64,000 bases of DNA from Acidaminococcaceae bacterium (GCA_017405945.1 JAFQZL010000032.1:17391-81390), one strand, 5' to 3'; shown: positions 50,855-60,104, numbered from the stretch's first letter. Made by a program: numbers and translations. The notes: generated from the letters alone by a model not told the origin.

Positions 50855-52147
50855 ATGATTCCGAGATACACACGTCCGGAAATGGAGAAAATCTGGAACG
50901 AACGGAACGAATGGCAGACCATGCTGGATGTGGAGATTGCCGCCTGCGAAGCCAACGCGGAGCTGGGGCGCATTCCCAAAGAAGCGGTGGAGGTCATTAA
51001 AGCCAAAGCGGATTTTGATGTGGACCGCATCCATGAGATCGATAAGGAAATCAACCACGACATCATCGCGTTTCTGTCTGCCGTGGCGGAATACGTGGGC
51101 GACGAAGCCAAATATATCCACATGGGCCTCACTTCCACGGATGTGAAGGACACGGGCCTGAACGTACAGGTGAAGCAGGCTTCGGACGTGATCCTGAAAG
51201 ATTTGGGGAAGCTGGCGGAAGTACTGAAACGCCGCGCCGTGGAATTCAAATATGTACCCACCATCGGACGAACCCACGGCGTGCACGCGGAACCGACGAC
51301 CTTCGGCCTGAAGCTGCTGCTCTGGTACAGCGAGACCCTGCGGAACATTGAGCGGATGAAACGGGCTGCGGAAAACATGTGCGTGGGCAAACTGTCCGGT
51401 GCCGTCGGTACTTATGCGGACATTGATCCCTATGTGGAAGAGTATGTCTGCAAAAAATTAGGTTTGAAAGTGGAATCCGTTGCCACCCAGGTGGTGCAGC
51501 GGGACCATCACGCGGAATATATCTCCACGTTAGGCGTCATTGCCGGAACGTTGTCCCAGATGGCGCTGGAAGTGCGTCACCTGCAGCGCACGGAAGTGCG
51601 GGAAGCGGAAGAATATTTCAGCCCGAAACAGAAAGGCTCCTCCGCCATGCCCCACAAACGGAACCCGGTACGCAGCGAGCGTATCTGCGGTATGGCCCGG
51701 CTGGTGCAGGGTTATGTGCTGCCGGCTTTTGAGAATATTCCCCTGTGGCACGAGCGGGACATCTCCCATTCCTCCGTGGAACGGGTGATGCTGCCGGACG
51801 CGACCACGGCGCTGGATTATATCCTGAATGAAACCATCAACCTGATCGACCGGCTGCTGGTGTATCCGGAGAAGATGCTGGAAGACCTGAACATGACCGG
51901 CGGCCTGATCTACAGCCCGCGGGTGCTGCTGGCCCTGGTAGCCAAGGGCGCCTTCCGGGATACTGCGTACCGCTGGGTACAGCGCAACGCCATGAAACGC
52001 TGGCTGGAAGGGGAAGATTTCTATGAGAACCTCTGCAAGGACGAGGATGTGCGCAAGTACCTGACGCCGGAAGAGATTAAGGAATGCTTTGATTATAAGC
52101 CCATGCTGGTGCATGTAGACAGAATTTTTGCAAGGTTCGGGCTGTAA
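50855..52147 (+). CDS. purB: Adenylosuccinate lyase
   Basis: 430 residues, AAGGGGG 10 nt upstream. Fumarase-superfamily signature GSSAMPHKRNP, with MGLTSTDVKDTG and the general-acid His of TIGRTHGVHAEPTTFG. Catalyses two steps of purine synthesis: SAICAR to AICAR and adenylosuccinate to AMP. Precedes purA by 144 nt, so the two AMP-branch enzymes are probably co-expressed. Confidence 0.97.
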   Translation: MIPRYTRPEMEKIWNERNEWQTMLDVEIAACEANAELGRIPKEAVEVIKAKADFDVDRIHEIDKEINHDIIAFLSAVAEYVGDEAKYIHMGLTSTDVKDTGLNVQVKQASDVILKDLGKLAEVLKRRAVEFKYVPTIGRTHGVHAEPTTFGLKLLLWYSETLRNIERMKRAAENMCVGKLSGAVGTYADIDPYVEEYVCKKLGLKVESVATQVVQRDHHAEYISTLGVIAGTLSQMALEVRHLQRTEVREAEEYFSPKQKGSSAMPHKRNPVRSERICGMARLVQGYVLPAFENIPLWHERDISHSSVERVMLPDATTALDYILNETINLIDRLLVYPEKMLEDLNMTGGLIYSPRVLLALVAKGAFRDTAYRWVQRNAMKRWLEGEDFYENLCKDEDVRKYLTPEEIKECFDYKPMLVHVDRIFARFGL

Positions 52148-52291
52148 CGAGTATTGCCGGCAGTGTCAACTGATTCGTAAACCGGGTTCAGCAGTGCGTA
52201 ACTGCCTGTTGTGCCGAGGGTGCGGAGCAGGGAAACCTGCGACAGATAAATTCGAAATGTGTTTTAATCTTTGAGGGGAGATGTAAACAGT

Positions 52292-53581
52292 ATGTCATCA
52301 GTGGTTGTAATCGGCGCCCAGTGGGGCGATGAAGGAAAAGGTAAAATTGTTGATTACCTGGCGCAGAAAGCGGACGCGGTAGTGCGCTACAGCGGCGGCT
52401 CCAATGCGGGACACACCGTAGTGGTTGACGATGTGCCCTATAAACTGCGGCTGCTGCCTTCCGGGATACTGTATCACGGGAAGATGTGCGTGCTGGGCAA
52501 CGGCGTGGTAATCAACCCCGGCGTGGTGCTGCAGGAAATCAAAGAGATGCACGACAAGGGCGTGGACATCAGCCGCATCGCTATCAGCGACAGGGCCCAC
52601 GTAGTGCTGCCCTATCACCAGAAGCTGGACGTGCTCCAGGAAGAAGCCCTGGGGGATAAAAAAATCGGCACGACCCGTGGCGGTATCGGGCCCTGCTACA
52701 TGGACAAGGTAGCCCGGGTGGGGATCCGCGTCTGCGACCTGATGGACCCGGAAGTGTTCGCGGAAAAACTGAAGGCCAACCTGGCTGCGAAAAATGAGAT
52801 CATAACTAAAATTTATGGCGCGGAGCCTTTTGATTACGAAACAGTATTGAAAGAATATCTGGGATACGCGGAAGAGCTCCGTCCCTACGTAACGGATACC
52901 GGTGTGATTCTGGATGAACTGTTTGCCAAAGATAAAAAAGTCTTGTTTGAAGGGGCGCAGGCAACCTTCCTGGACATTGACCACGGTACCTATCCCTACG
53001 TGACCAGTTCCAACCCCACGGCGGGCAACGCCAGCGTGGGCAGCGGCATCGGTCCCCGGTTCATCGACCACGTGGTAGGCGTGGTGAAAGCCTATACCAC
53101 CCGGGTCGGCGCCGGTCCTTTCGTAACGGAACTGCTGGATACGGACGGTCCCGGTCACCAGATCCGGGAGACCGGCCACGAATATGGCACCGTGACGGGA
53201 CGGCCCCGCCGCTGCGGCTGGCTGGACGCTTTCATGCTCCGGTATTCCGTGCGCCTGAACAGCCTGGACTCCATTGCGGTGACACGTCTGGACGTGCTGG
53301 ACCAGATGAAGAAGATCAAAATGTGCGTGGGTTACAAGATTGACGGCGTAGAGATCAAACAGATTCCCGCCAGCCTGAAAACCCTGGGCAAGGTGGAACC
53401 GGTCTACGAAGAATTCAACGGCTGGATGTGCGATACGACAAAGTGCCGTAAGTTTGAAGACCTGCCGGAAGGGGCGAAGAAATACCTGCGCCGCCTGTCG
53501 GAAGTGGCCGGCGTGGAACTGGGCATCGTGTCCGTAGGACCCAACCGGGAACAGACCATCGTGCTGAAGGATTTGATTTAA
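52292..53581 (+). CDS. purA: Adenylosuccinate synthetase
   Basis: 429 residues from ATG 52292, with GAGGGGAG 11 nt before it; an upstream GTG would put the ribosome site inside the gene. GAQWGDEGKGKIVD (P-loop and catalytic Asp/Lys), GGSNAGHT, TTRGGIGPCYMDK and GRPRRCGWLD are the family hallmarks. Makes adenylosuccinate from IMP, Asp and GTP. Confidence 0.97.
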   Translation: MSSVVVIGAQWGDEGKGKIVDYLAQKADAVVRYSGGSNAGHTVVVDDVPYKLRLLPSGILYHGKMCVLGNGVVINPGVVLQEIKEMHDKGVDISRIAISDRAHVVLPYHQKLDVLQEEALGDKKIGTTRGGIGPCYMDKVARVGIRVCDLMDPEVFAEKLKANLAAKNEIITKIYGAEPFDYETVLKEYLGYAEELRPYVTDTGVILDELFAKDKKVLFEGAQATFLDIDHGTYPYVTSSNPTAGNASVGSGIGPRFIDHVVGVVKAYTTRVGAGPFVTELLDTDGPGHQIRETGHEYGTVTGRPRRCGWLDAFMLRYSVRLNSLDSIAVTRLDVLDQMKKIKMCVGYKIDGVEIKQIPASLKTLGKVEPVYEEFNGWMCDTTKCRKFEDLPEGAKKYLRRLSEVAGVELGIVSVGPNREQTIVLKDLI

Positions 53582-53610
53582 AGCACGTGAAGAAAAGAAT
53601 ATAAAAATGA

Positions 53611-53640
53611 AAATCCCCGACAGCATGCCGGGGATTTTTT
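53611..53640 (+). terminator. Terminator of the purB-purA run
   Basis: AAATCCCCG (53611-53619) and CGGGGATTT (53629-53637), 9-nt loop, T6. Confidence 0.9.
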
Positions 53641-53737
53641 AAAAACCGGAATTACGTGGACTGTTTTCACGAAACGGTGAAGAATCAATTAACATGGCAT
53701 TGTGAGAGTTTCATTAAAAGCAAATTGGTGAGAAAAG

Positions 53738-54229
53738 ATGATTAAATCAGTATTGGCCTATAATTTTAATCCGGAACGGCTGCAGCAGCTCCGCCAGGTC
53801 TGCATGATTTTAAAAGTGAACTGCAAGGCAGTGGCGCCGGAACAGTTTGACGATGCGGTTGGTTTTCTGGCAGGCGTGAAGGATTGCCTCCAAACTGCGG
53901 TGAATCCTCCGGAGAACCAGGAAGGCCAGCTTTTCGAAGCGCTGGAGGAAGCGGCCCAAAAAGCAGGAGAAGACCCGGAAACCGTGAAAAAAGAAGCTGC
54001 GGAGTCGCTGGCGCAGGCAGCGCAAAAAGAGATGGTCTTTCTGTGCGGCTTCGACATGCATCTGCTGAACCGGTTTCTGGCGGCGGTGAAGAAGGGGAAG
54101 CTGAAGAATATAGAACTGAAAGCCATGCTGACCCCGTCCAACCGGCAATGGAGCGGGCGGCATCTCCTGCAGGAACTGGCGGCGGAGCATGTGTATATGA
54201 AACAGTACGGGAAGAGCGTGCACAAATAA
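53738..54229 (+). CDS. DUF3783-family protein
   Basis: 163 residues. Start MIKSVLAYNFNPERLQQLRQV, a charged helical middle (EALEEAAQKAGEDPETVKKEAAESL), MVFLCGFDMHLLNRFLAAVKKGKLKNIELKAMLTPSNRQWSG; the last part (ALTPTNRxW-type) is the DUF3783 hallmark. Family function unknown. GGTGAG is a weak ribosome site. Confidence 0.75.
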   Translation: MIKSVLAYNFNPERLQQLRQVCMILKVNCKAVAPEQFDDAVGFLAGVKDCLQTAVNPPENQEGQLFEALEEAAQKAGEDPETVKKEAAESLAQAAQKEMVFLCGFDMHLLNRFLAAVKKGKLKNIELKAMLTPSNRQWSGRHLLQELAAEHVYMKQYGKSVHK

Positions 54230-54303
54230 AAGCATTGACAGGCGATTACAGAAATTTTAAACCTGGAAGCCGGTTGCCTGCACACGGAGGGAGGAATTCC
54301 TGT

Positions 54304-55422
54304 ATGATGAACAAAGTCATGATACTTGTTATTGACGGCTGTGCGCCGGAATACATTACGCCGGAGCTTGCGCCGAACATTCACAGGCTGGCAAGGCAGT
54401 ACGGTTTTGCCAAAACGGTGAAGGCTGTGGTGCCCACCGTTACCAACGTGAACCACGCGTCTATTCTGTCAGGAAAATTCCCTTCGGAAACCGGTATGGC
54501 GGGCAATTATTATTACAATCCGGTCACGGGGGAAGAAGGCTTTATTGAGGAAAATGGGTTCATGAAGGCGGAGACGCTGCTGCAGGCGTACCGGAAGCGG
54601 GGGCTGAAGACAGCGTTTCTGACGGTAAAGGGAAAACTGCTGGGCGTGTACGGCCATGCGGCGGATATCGGCATCAGCGTGCAGACGCCGGATGCGCCGC
54701 TGTTGCAAAAACTGGGCATTCCTGCCCCGCCGGAAGTCAGCAGCCTGGAAAGTTCCCGGTGGATCGTGGAGGCGGCGCTGGCTGTGATCAAAAAAGAAGA
54801 CCCAGCGCTGGTGTATTGCACCACCAACGATTTCGGCTTCCACCATTTCGGACCGGAAGCACCGGAAGCGCAGTTGCAGATCCGACAGATTGATGAAGCT
54901 GCGGCTGCCATCCACGAAGCGGATCCGGAACGGCAGATTTATATTACCGCCGACCACGGCATGAACCAGAAGCATCACCTGCTGGATGTTCAGCAGCTGG
55001 CAGACGAAGCGGGGCTGCATATTTTCTGCCTGGCGCCGTTGAAAGACAGATATAAAGAAAACCACGTGTACCAGGAAGGCGGCATTCTGTACCTGTTCCT
55101 GAAAAAACCGGAAGAGAAAGACGCGCTGCTGGCTCTGATCCGGTCCAGACCGGAGATCGAAGCCGTGATGACAAATAAAGAAGCAGCGGAGAAAATGCAT
55201 CTGCCGCTGCGGGGGATCGGGGATTATGTGATTTTCACGGCGCCGGACTGCGCGTTCGGCGAACTGGGGGGAACTACTGTACTGGTGACGGACGCAAGCC
55301 GCACCCACGGTTCCCTGTATGAACAGGAAGTGCCGCTGCTGGCCATTCATCCTGCTGCGCCTGCGGAGGCGTATCAGTACAGCAAGGATATTGCGGCGGT
55401 GCTGTTTAAGTTGTTAGTATAA
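54304..55422 (+). CDS. Alkaline-phosphatase-superfamily phosphodiesterase/phosphonoacetate-hydrolase-like enzyme
   Basis: 372 residues from ATG 54304 (ATG 54307 equally possible), GAGGGAGGA upstream; the frame is open to 53884 but overlaps the preceding gene. Metal ligands: Asp in LVIDGCAPEY, Thr nucleophile in VPTVTNVNHASILSG, NDFGFHHFG, ITADHGMNQKHH and a late SRTHGSLYEQEVPL. The N-x-N after the Thr and the overall spacing resemble phosphonoacetate hydrolase and nucleotide pyrophosphatases; substrate not certain. No signal peptide. Confidence 0.82.
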   Translation: MMNKVMILVIDGCAPEYITPELAPNIHRLARQYGFAKTVKAVVPTVTNVNHASILSGKFPSETGMAGNYYYNPVTGEEGFIEENGFMKAETLLQAYRKRGLKTAFLTVKGKLLGVYGHAADIGISVQTPDAPLLQKLGIPAPPEVSSLESSRWIVEAALAVIKKEDPALVYCTTNDFGFHHFGPEAPEAQLQIRQIDEAAAAIHEADPERQIYITADHGMNQKHHLLDVQQLADEAGLHIFCLAPLKDRYKENHVYQEGGILYLFLKKPEEKDALLALIRSRPEIEAVMTNKEAAEKMHLPLRGIGDYVIFTAPDCAFGELGGTTVLVTDASRTHGSLYEQEVPLLAIHPAAPAEAYQYSKDIAAVLFKLLV

Positions 55423-55469
55423 TTTGTTGGTTACGCGATATGCAGGCAAATGGATATTATGGATAAACG

Positions 55470-55507
55470 AAACGGCTTCTGCTTTTATCCAGAGGCCGTT
55501 TACTTTT
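55470..55507. terminator. Bidirectional terminator between convergent genes
   Basis: AAACGGC-T-TCTG (55470-55481) pairs with CAGA-G-GCCGTTT (55490-55501), then ACTTTTT. The right arm overlaps the thpR stop codon. Confidence 0.75.
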
Positions 55508-56000
55508 TCGTGATTTCCCCCACCTCGGTATAGATCATGCTGTGTTTGCCGCGGTCAGAGCGCATGAGGGAGATGCGTTCCACCGGCATGGAAACTTTTT
55601 CAATCTGGATCCCGGGCATCGTTCCGGTGGCTTTACGGATCAGTGTGATGTGGGGTGAAAAACGTTTCCGGTCAAACGGAATATTGTTTTCGGCCAGCGC
55701 ATGGCGGATGCGGCGTACCACGGCATCCAGCGGTGCCGATTCATCCATGCCGGCCCACCACAGGTCACGGAAACAGCCCATGCTGGAAAGCGAGAGGGTA
55801 AAAGCGGAAAAGGATACGGAGGAAAGCGCATCCATCACCTGTTCCTTATCCGGGTATTCCCCGATAAAGGCCAGGGTAAGGTGCATATTTTCCCCGGGCG
55901 TAAAATTGCCGCGGACGCCCCTGCCGTACATCTCGTCCTGCGCGGCAGTGAGCGCGTCTTTCATGGCATCCGATAAATTAATTGCGATAAAAAGCCTCAT
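55500..56000 (-). CDS. thpR: RNA 2',3'-cyclic phosphodiesterase (2'-5' RNA ligase family)
   Basis: 166 residues. Twin H-x-T-L motifs, HLTLAF (about 40) and HITLIR (about 117), give the catalytic His pair of the 2H phosphoesterase fold. MRLFIAINLSDAMKDAL is the usual opening. The enzyme opens 2',3'-cyclic phosphates at RNA ends. Upstream lies a long candidate structured leader (56095-56330, minus strand). Confidence 0.9.
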   Translation of the reverse strand: MRLFIAINLSDAMKDALTAAQDEMYGRGVRGNFTPGENMHLTLAFIGEYPDKEQVMDALSSVSFSAFTLSLSSMGCFRDLWWAGMDESAPLDAVVRRIRHALAENNIPFDRKRFSPHITLIRKATGTMPGIQIEKVSMPVERISLMRSDRGKHSMIYTEVGEITKK

Positions 56001-56094
56001 GGTCTTCTCCGGAATAATGAATAAAAAAGTAAGTTGATCTTTTTTTATTCTGCTGAAAGTATCCTCTTTGAAAAAAGTAAATACAAAAAATTTA

Positions 56095-56330
56095 AACGCC
56101 CGTGCATTGTTCCGACAACGTCACGGGCGTTTATCTATTGAATCTCGATAACCTCTGCAATGGACTCACTCCTTTTCAAATTTTTCCTTAAACCGCTTTA
56201 CCTATTTCGGGGGAACCACTCCTTTCTCATTTTTACTTCCGAAGTATCCTCATTTCCTTTTCCAACATTTCCCCGGTTGGGGGGACTTTCGGTACTTCCT
56301 TTGTTCACTTATAATATAGCAGAAATTATC
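56095..56330 (-). ncRNA. Candidate minus-strand leader/small RNA upstream of thpR
   Basis: On the minus strand TTGTAT (near 56335) and TATTAT (near 56310) could start an RNA. It contains CCCCAACCGGGG, two similar ribosome-like stretches (AAAGGAGTGGTTCC and AAAAGGAGTGAGTCC), a very short frame after the second (TTG CAG AGG ... TAA), and ends in AAACGCCCGTG/CACGGGCGTTT (56095-56133) followed by a T-rich run before thpR. This has the layout of an attenuator or small RNA with leader peptide. No known family recognised. Confidence 0.4.
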
Positions 56331-56406
56331 AGAAAATACAAGTAAGTTTTGTGTTAAGAATATTACAGAATCTAAAAATAATGTGACGAAAGTGAAAAAT
56401 CATAAT

Positions 56407-56459
56407 GGTTAACTTAAAATAAAATATGGGTTGACAATGATTCGGTAAGTATTTATAAT
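56407..56459 (+). promoter_or_regulatory. bioY promoter with BirA-type operator
   Basis: Consensus promoter TTGACA (56431-56436), 17-nt spacer, TATAAT (56454-56459). GGTTAACTT (56407-56415) and GGGTTGACAAT (56429-56438) form a spaced dyad like the Bacillus/Clostridial BirA site (TTAAC-N14/15-GTTAAC). A further GGTTAACC lies at 56469-56476. Binding of biotinylated BirA would cover the -35. Confidence 0.7.
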
Positions 56460-56559
56460 AAAAGACGTGGTTAACCTTGTTTTTTTAAAGGATAACAAAG
56501 CGTAATGAATGAAACGTATGTAAATGCATTGCGTAATACTGATTCCGGAGATGAATAAC

Positions 56560-57132
56560 ATGGCACAGACTTCTGTAACGGCTTTACATCGCGAAACAAC
56601 GGCGGATAAAACCCGCAACCTGACCAAAATGGCGCTGTGCGTGGCGCTGCTGGCAATTTCCTCGTATCTGGCATTTCCCTTACCGTTTACCCCGGCCATG
56701 GTTGTGGGGACAACGATTATTGTTAATATGACCGCGTTTATTTTAAAACCCAATGACGCGTTTCTGGTCCTGCTGGCCTGGCTGCTCATCGGCGCGATCG
56801 GCGTTCCGGTGCTGCCCGGCGGATCTGCCGGTCTGGGGCGTCTGGTAGGGCCTACCGGCGGCTTTTATGTGGCCTTTGCCATTGCGGCCTGGCTGATGAG
56901 CAGGCTGCTGAACGGTTCCAACAGTTTTAAGAGGATGATCTTCCTGGGCATCGCGGTGGGCATGCCGGTCATTTACGTGGGCGGCTGCATTTCCATGTAC
57001 CTGGTGGCGCACATGGGCGTGTGGGCCACGCTGGTGGCGGCGGTGTTCCCCTTCATCTTCGGCGATGTGGTGAAAGTGGTTGCCGGCGCGTTCCTGGCGA
57101 CCCGGATCAATGCGCTGATGCGGAAGAACTGA
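56560..57132 (+). CDS. bioY: Biotin transporter substrate-binding component
   Basis: 190 residues from ATG 56560, 9 nt after GGAG. Six hydrophobic helices; the BioY signature is PVLPGGSAGLGRLVGPTGGFYVAF. Binds biotin in the membrane and works alone or with a shared ECF energy module (AT), not coded here. Lies under a BirA-like operator and is followed by a thiolase and an acyl-CoA ligase, as in Bacillus yhfUTS. Confidence 0.93.
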   Translation: MAQTSVTALHRETTADKTRNLTKMALCVALLAISSYLAFPLPFTPAMVVGTTIIVNMTAFILKPNDAFLVLLAWLLIGAIGVPVLPGGSAGLGRLVGPTGGFYVAFAIAAWLMSRLLNGSNSFKRMIFLGIAVGMPVIYVGGCISMYLVAHMGVWATLVAAVFPFIFGDVVKVVAGAFLATRINALMRKN

Positions 57133-57238
57133 TTTGAGTTAACCGGATGGTCACGCGTAAATAGTTTTAGCAGAGTGCAGACGGATTCATCTGTGGTTTG
57201 TAAAGAAATAACGGTGATGGTGACACTTCCATAGAGCG

Positions 57239-57268
57239 CCCGGTCTGGCATCAGGCCGGGATTTTTTT
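57239..57268 (+). terminator. Terminator/attenuator between bioY and the thiolase gene
   Basis: CCCGGTCTG (57239-57247) and CAGGCCGGG (57252-57260), then ATTTTTTT. The thiolase ribosome site follows at once, so downstream genes may rely on read-through. Confidence 0.78.
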
Positions 57269-57282
57269 ATGAGGGAATGAGC

Positions 57283-58548
57283 ATGGAAAAAGTATTTTTG
57301 CTGGGAGGGCTGCGCAGTCACATCGGGCTGACAGGCGGGATGTTTAAAACCATCCCTGCGGAAGAACTGGCTGCGGCCGTTTTGAAAAAAGTAATTGAGA
57401 AATATCCCTGCGCGCTGCGGGCTGACGGACTGGTCTGCGGCAACGCAGTGGGCACAGGCGGAAACATTACGCGGCTGGCAGCGCTGAAGGCCGGTCTTCC
57501 CATACATATTCCCGCGCTGACGCTGGATATGCAGTGTGCTTCCGCGGCGGCATCCATTGAACTGGCTATGGCCAAAATCGGCAGCGGCATGGCGGATGTG
57601 CTGATTGCGGGCGGGTTCGAATCAACATCTATGCAGCCCACGCGTGTTTACGCAAAAGCAGACCCCCGTTATACGGAAGCAGGTTTTACGGTAGCGCAGT
57701 TTTCACCGGATACCACCAGCGCGAAAGTAATGCTGGAGGGCGCCGAACGGACCTGCCAGAAGTACGGTTTTACCCGGGAGGAACTGGATGCGTTCGCAGT
57801 GCGGAGCCATCAGCTGGCCAAAAAGGCCAGGGAAGAAAAACGGCTGCAGGATGTTGTGGTTTCTGTGTTTGGCAGTGAGTACGACGAAGGAATCCGCGGC
57901 AGGATGAGCCCGAAGCTGGCAAGCCGGATGCCAAAGTTGTTTACGGCAGAAGAAGTTGCGGCTTTGTGCAAAGAACAGCGCAACGATACAGACTCAGGTG
58001 GAAAGTCTGACAGCGAAAGCGGTGCGGAGAGTGAAAGCGGAGCTGGGAGATCAAACGAAACAAACGCAGTGACTCCGCTGCTGACAGCAGCCAACGCCTG
58101 CCTTACGAACGACGGGGCGGCCTTTGTGATTCTGGTTTCGCAAAAAGCGGTTGAGAAATATCATCTGCTGCCGGAAGCGGAACTGCTGGCCGGATTTGAG
58201 TGGGGTGTGGATCCCCGCTACAGTCCGGAAGGGGCTATAGAAACAGGAGCCGGCTTATTGCAATGCTGCGGGTTACAACCGGAAGAAATTGATGTGTTTG
58301 AATATAATGAAGCCTTTGCGGTGATCAGCGCGCTGTTTGCCCAAAAGCATCCGGAACTGGCGGAACGTTACTGCCCCTGGGGCGGCGCCCTGGCCTACGG
58401 GCATCCGTACGGCGCATCAGGCGCCATTCTGCTGCTGCATCTGTGGCAGGAACTGAAACAGAGGAACGGCAAGCTGGGCTTGTTGAGCATCGCCGGTGCC
58501 GGTGGTCTGGGCACGGCGCTTCTGGTGAAAAATAGTAAACTGAAATAA
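57283..58548 (+). CDS. Thiolase (acetyl-CoA C-acetyltransferase family), YhfS-like
   Basis: 421 residues from ATG 57283, 6 nt after GAGGGA. Acyl-accepting Cys85 in LDMQCASAAASIELA, NEAFAV and GHPYGASGA (second Cys position replaced by the family AGCGGL-like GAGGLG). Residues about 235-263 are a Ser/Gly/Glu/Asp-rich insert (GGKSDSES, AESESGAG) not expected in thiolases. In Bacillus the yhfS-yhfT pair lies with a bioY gene under BirA, so a role linked to biotin-precursor (pimeloyl) acyl-CoA is inferred. Confidence 0.85.
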   Translation: MEKVFLLGGLRSHIGLTGGMFKTIPAEELAAAVLKKVIEKYPCALRADGLVCGNAVGTGGNITRLAALKAGLPIHIPALTLDMQCASAAASIELAMAKIGSGMADVLIAGGFESTSMQPTRVYAKADPRYTEAGFTVAQFSPDTTSAKVMLEGAERTCQKYGFTREELDAFAVRSHQLAKKAREEKRLQDVVVSVFGSEYDEGIRGRMSPKLASRMPKLFTAEEVAALCKEQRNDTDSGGKSDSESGAESESGAGRSNETNAVTPLLTAANACLTNDGAAFVILVSQKAVEKYHLLPEAELLAGFEWGVDPRYSPEGAIETGAGLLQCCGLQPEEIDVFEYNEAFAVISALFAQKHPELAERYCPWGGALAYGHPYGASGAILLLHLWQELKQRNGKLGLLSIAGAGGLGTALLVKNSKLK

Positions 58549-58579
58549 TAACTTGAATTTGCTGTTCATTATGCTGTAA

Positions 58580-58631
58580 GGAAAAAACCTCGCAAAACCG
58601 TCCACGATTGCTATTTAATGGACTCATTCGG
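58580..58631. repeat. Degraded partial copy of the palindromic element
   Basis: On the plus strand GGAAAAAACCTCGCAAAAC, then TTGCTATT, ATGGACTCATTCG match the minus strand of 13670-13618 at about 41 of 53 positions by hand count. It lies between thiolase and ligase genes and runs into the start region of the ligase gene. Confidence 0.65.
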
Positions 58632-58638
58632 AGAACCT

Positions 58639-60078
58639 ATGGATTACGTTACACTGTTACAAAAGTACGCGGAAGAAAAAAAGAACATGCCGTATCTTAT
58701 TCTGAAGGACAGGCAGATCACCTACGGGCAGGCTTATAAAGATGTCCGCGGGTTTGTTGCGCCGGAATGGAAGCAGCAGTTTCCGAAAGATTATAAAACA
58801 AGCGTGCTGATTCTGACGGAGGACGTGTATCATCAGCTGCTGGCCTTTCTGGCAGTGATGGCAGCGGGACAGATTCCCATCATCGGCCATTACGACCTGC
58901 CGCAGGATGCGGGGAGCAAACTGGTTGGGAAGAACCGCATCGGGTTTGTGCTGGAAGAAAAGGCAGGCAGGTGGACTTTGAAGCGGGGCGTGGGGGAATC
59001 ATGCGAAGCAGCGTCGCACTCTGCAGAAAAGCTGAATATGCAAGATACAGCAGCGTTTGTTTCTCTGGAGCGTGGTTCTGCGAAATTTACTCCTGCCCGG
59101 TTTTTTCCAGCAAAGGCATTTTTCCAGAAAGCCTGCATGGGCGTGCTGAGCAGCGGCTCCACGGATGTTCCCAAGGTAATGTACCGTACTTACGAAAGCT
59201 GGGCGGGTTTTATCCCGGAGCAGAACCTGCGTTTCCGTATTGACGGTGACGCGGTTGTCTTTACGGAAGGAAGCTTCAGCTTTACGGGCAACCTCAGCAT
59301 CTGGGCTTCGGTGATTTATGCGGGCTGCACCCTGACAGTCAGCGAGATCTTCAGCTGCCGTCAGTGGCTGGAGATGATTGAGCGGCACCGCGTCAGCGTA
59401 TTGTACCTGGTTCCGGCCAAGCTGAAGGCGCTGACACGGTATTTACAGAAAGAATACCCTTCCGTGAAGATGATCCTGGCAGGCTCCCAGCTGCTGGGGG
59501 CTAAAACCTCGGAAAAACTGAAAAAGTATTTCCCGGCAAGTGAAATCATTTTATATTACGGCGCCAGCGAACTGGATTACATCACCTGGCTGGGTTATGA
59601 GGAAGTGCTGCGTTTCCCCGACAGTGTGGGCAAACCGGTGCCCGGCGTTAAGGTCTGGGTGGATGACGGGCTGATTTTTATCGATACGCCGTACCACGTG
59701 GAAGGACTGGAGCAGCCCTGCACCCTGCATGACACAGGTTTCTTTAATGAAGAAGGGTATCTGATTTTTAACGGACGGGAAGGCGATGTCATCAATAAAG
59801 GCGGCTTCAAGATCAGCTGCACGAAAATTGAAAACGCCCTGTGTTCGGTGCCGGATGTGGTCCAGGCTGTCGTGCTGCCCTATGACGATGCGGGCCGGGG
59901 ACAGGAGGTGGCTGCTTTTGTAATTTGTGACGGGGAAATTTCCCGTCAGGAACTCCGGCAGCATTTGAAACAGCAGCTGATGCAGCAGGAGATACCGAAG
60001 CGGATTCTTTTCCTGAAAGAGATTCCGCTGAACAGCCGGGGGAAGACAGACAAAAAGAGACTGCTTGCGTTGCTGTAA
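58639..60078 (+). CDS. AMP-forming acyl-CoA synthetase, YhfT-like
   Basis: 479 residues from ATG 58639, 6 nt after CGGAG; the ATG at 58618 lies in the repeat relic and has no ribosome site. Motifs of the adenylate-forming family: VLSSGSTDVPKVMYRTYESW (P-loop), LYYGASELDY, LHDTGFFNEEGYLIFNGREGDVINKGGFKISCTKIENAL and the C-terminal lysine PLNSRGKTDKKRL. Activates a carboxylic acid to acyl-CoA; in context possibly a pimelate-like acid. Confidence 0.87.
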   Translation: MDYVTLLQKYAEEKKNMPYLILKDRQITYGQAYKDVRGFVAPEWKQQFPKDYKTSVLILTEDVYHQLLAFLAVMAAGQIPIIGHYDLPQDAGSKLVGKNRIGFVLEEKAGRWTLKRGVGESCEAASHSAEKLNMQDTAAFVSLERGSAKFTPARFFPAKAFFQKACMGVLSSGSTDVPKVMYRTYESWAGFIPEQNLRFRIDGDAVVFTEGSFSFTGNLSIWASVIYAGCTLTVSEIFSCRQWLEMIERHRVSVLYLVPAKLKALTRYLQKEYPSVKMILAGSQLLGAKTSEKLKKYFPASEIILYYGASELDYITWLGYEEVLRFPDSVGKPVPGVKVWVDDGLIFIDTPYHVEGLEQPCTLHDTGFFNEEGYLIFNGREGDVINKGGFKISCTKIENALCSVPDVVQAVVLPYDDAGRGQEVAAFVICDGEISRQELRQHLKQQLMQQEIPKRILFLKEIPLNSRGKTDKKRLLALL

Positions 60079-60104
60079 TAAATAACAATTTTCTCAAAAA
60101 CTTC

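Noticed and set aside
52298..53626. 442-codon minus-strand frame
   Set aside because: Fully antisense to purA, which is certain.
56160..56345. 61-codon plus-strand frame
   Set aside because: No ribosome site; it overlaps the candidate minus-strand RNA and reads as Phe/Leu-rich antisense of A/G-rich sequence.
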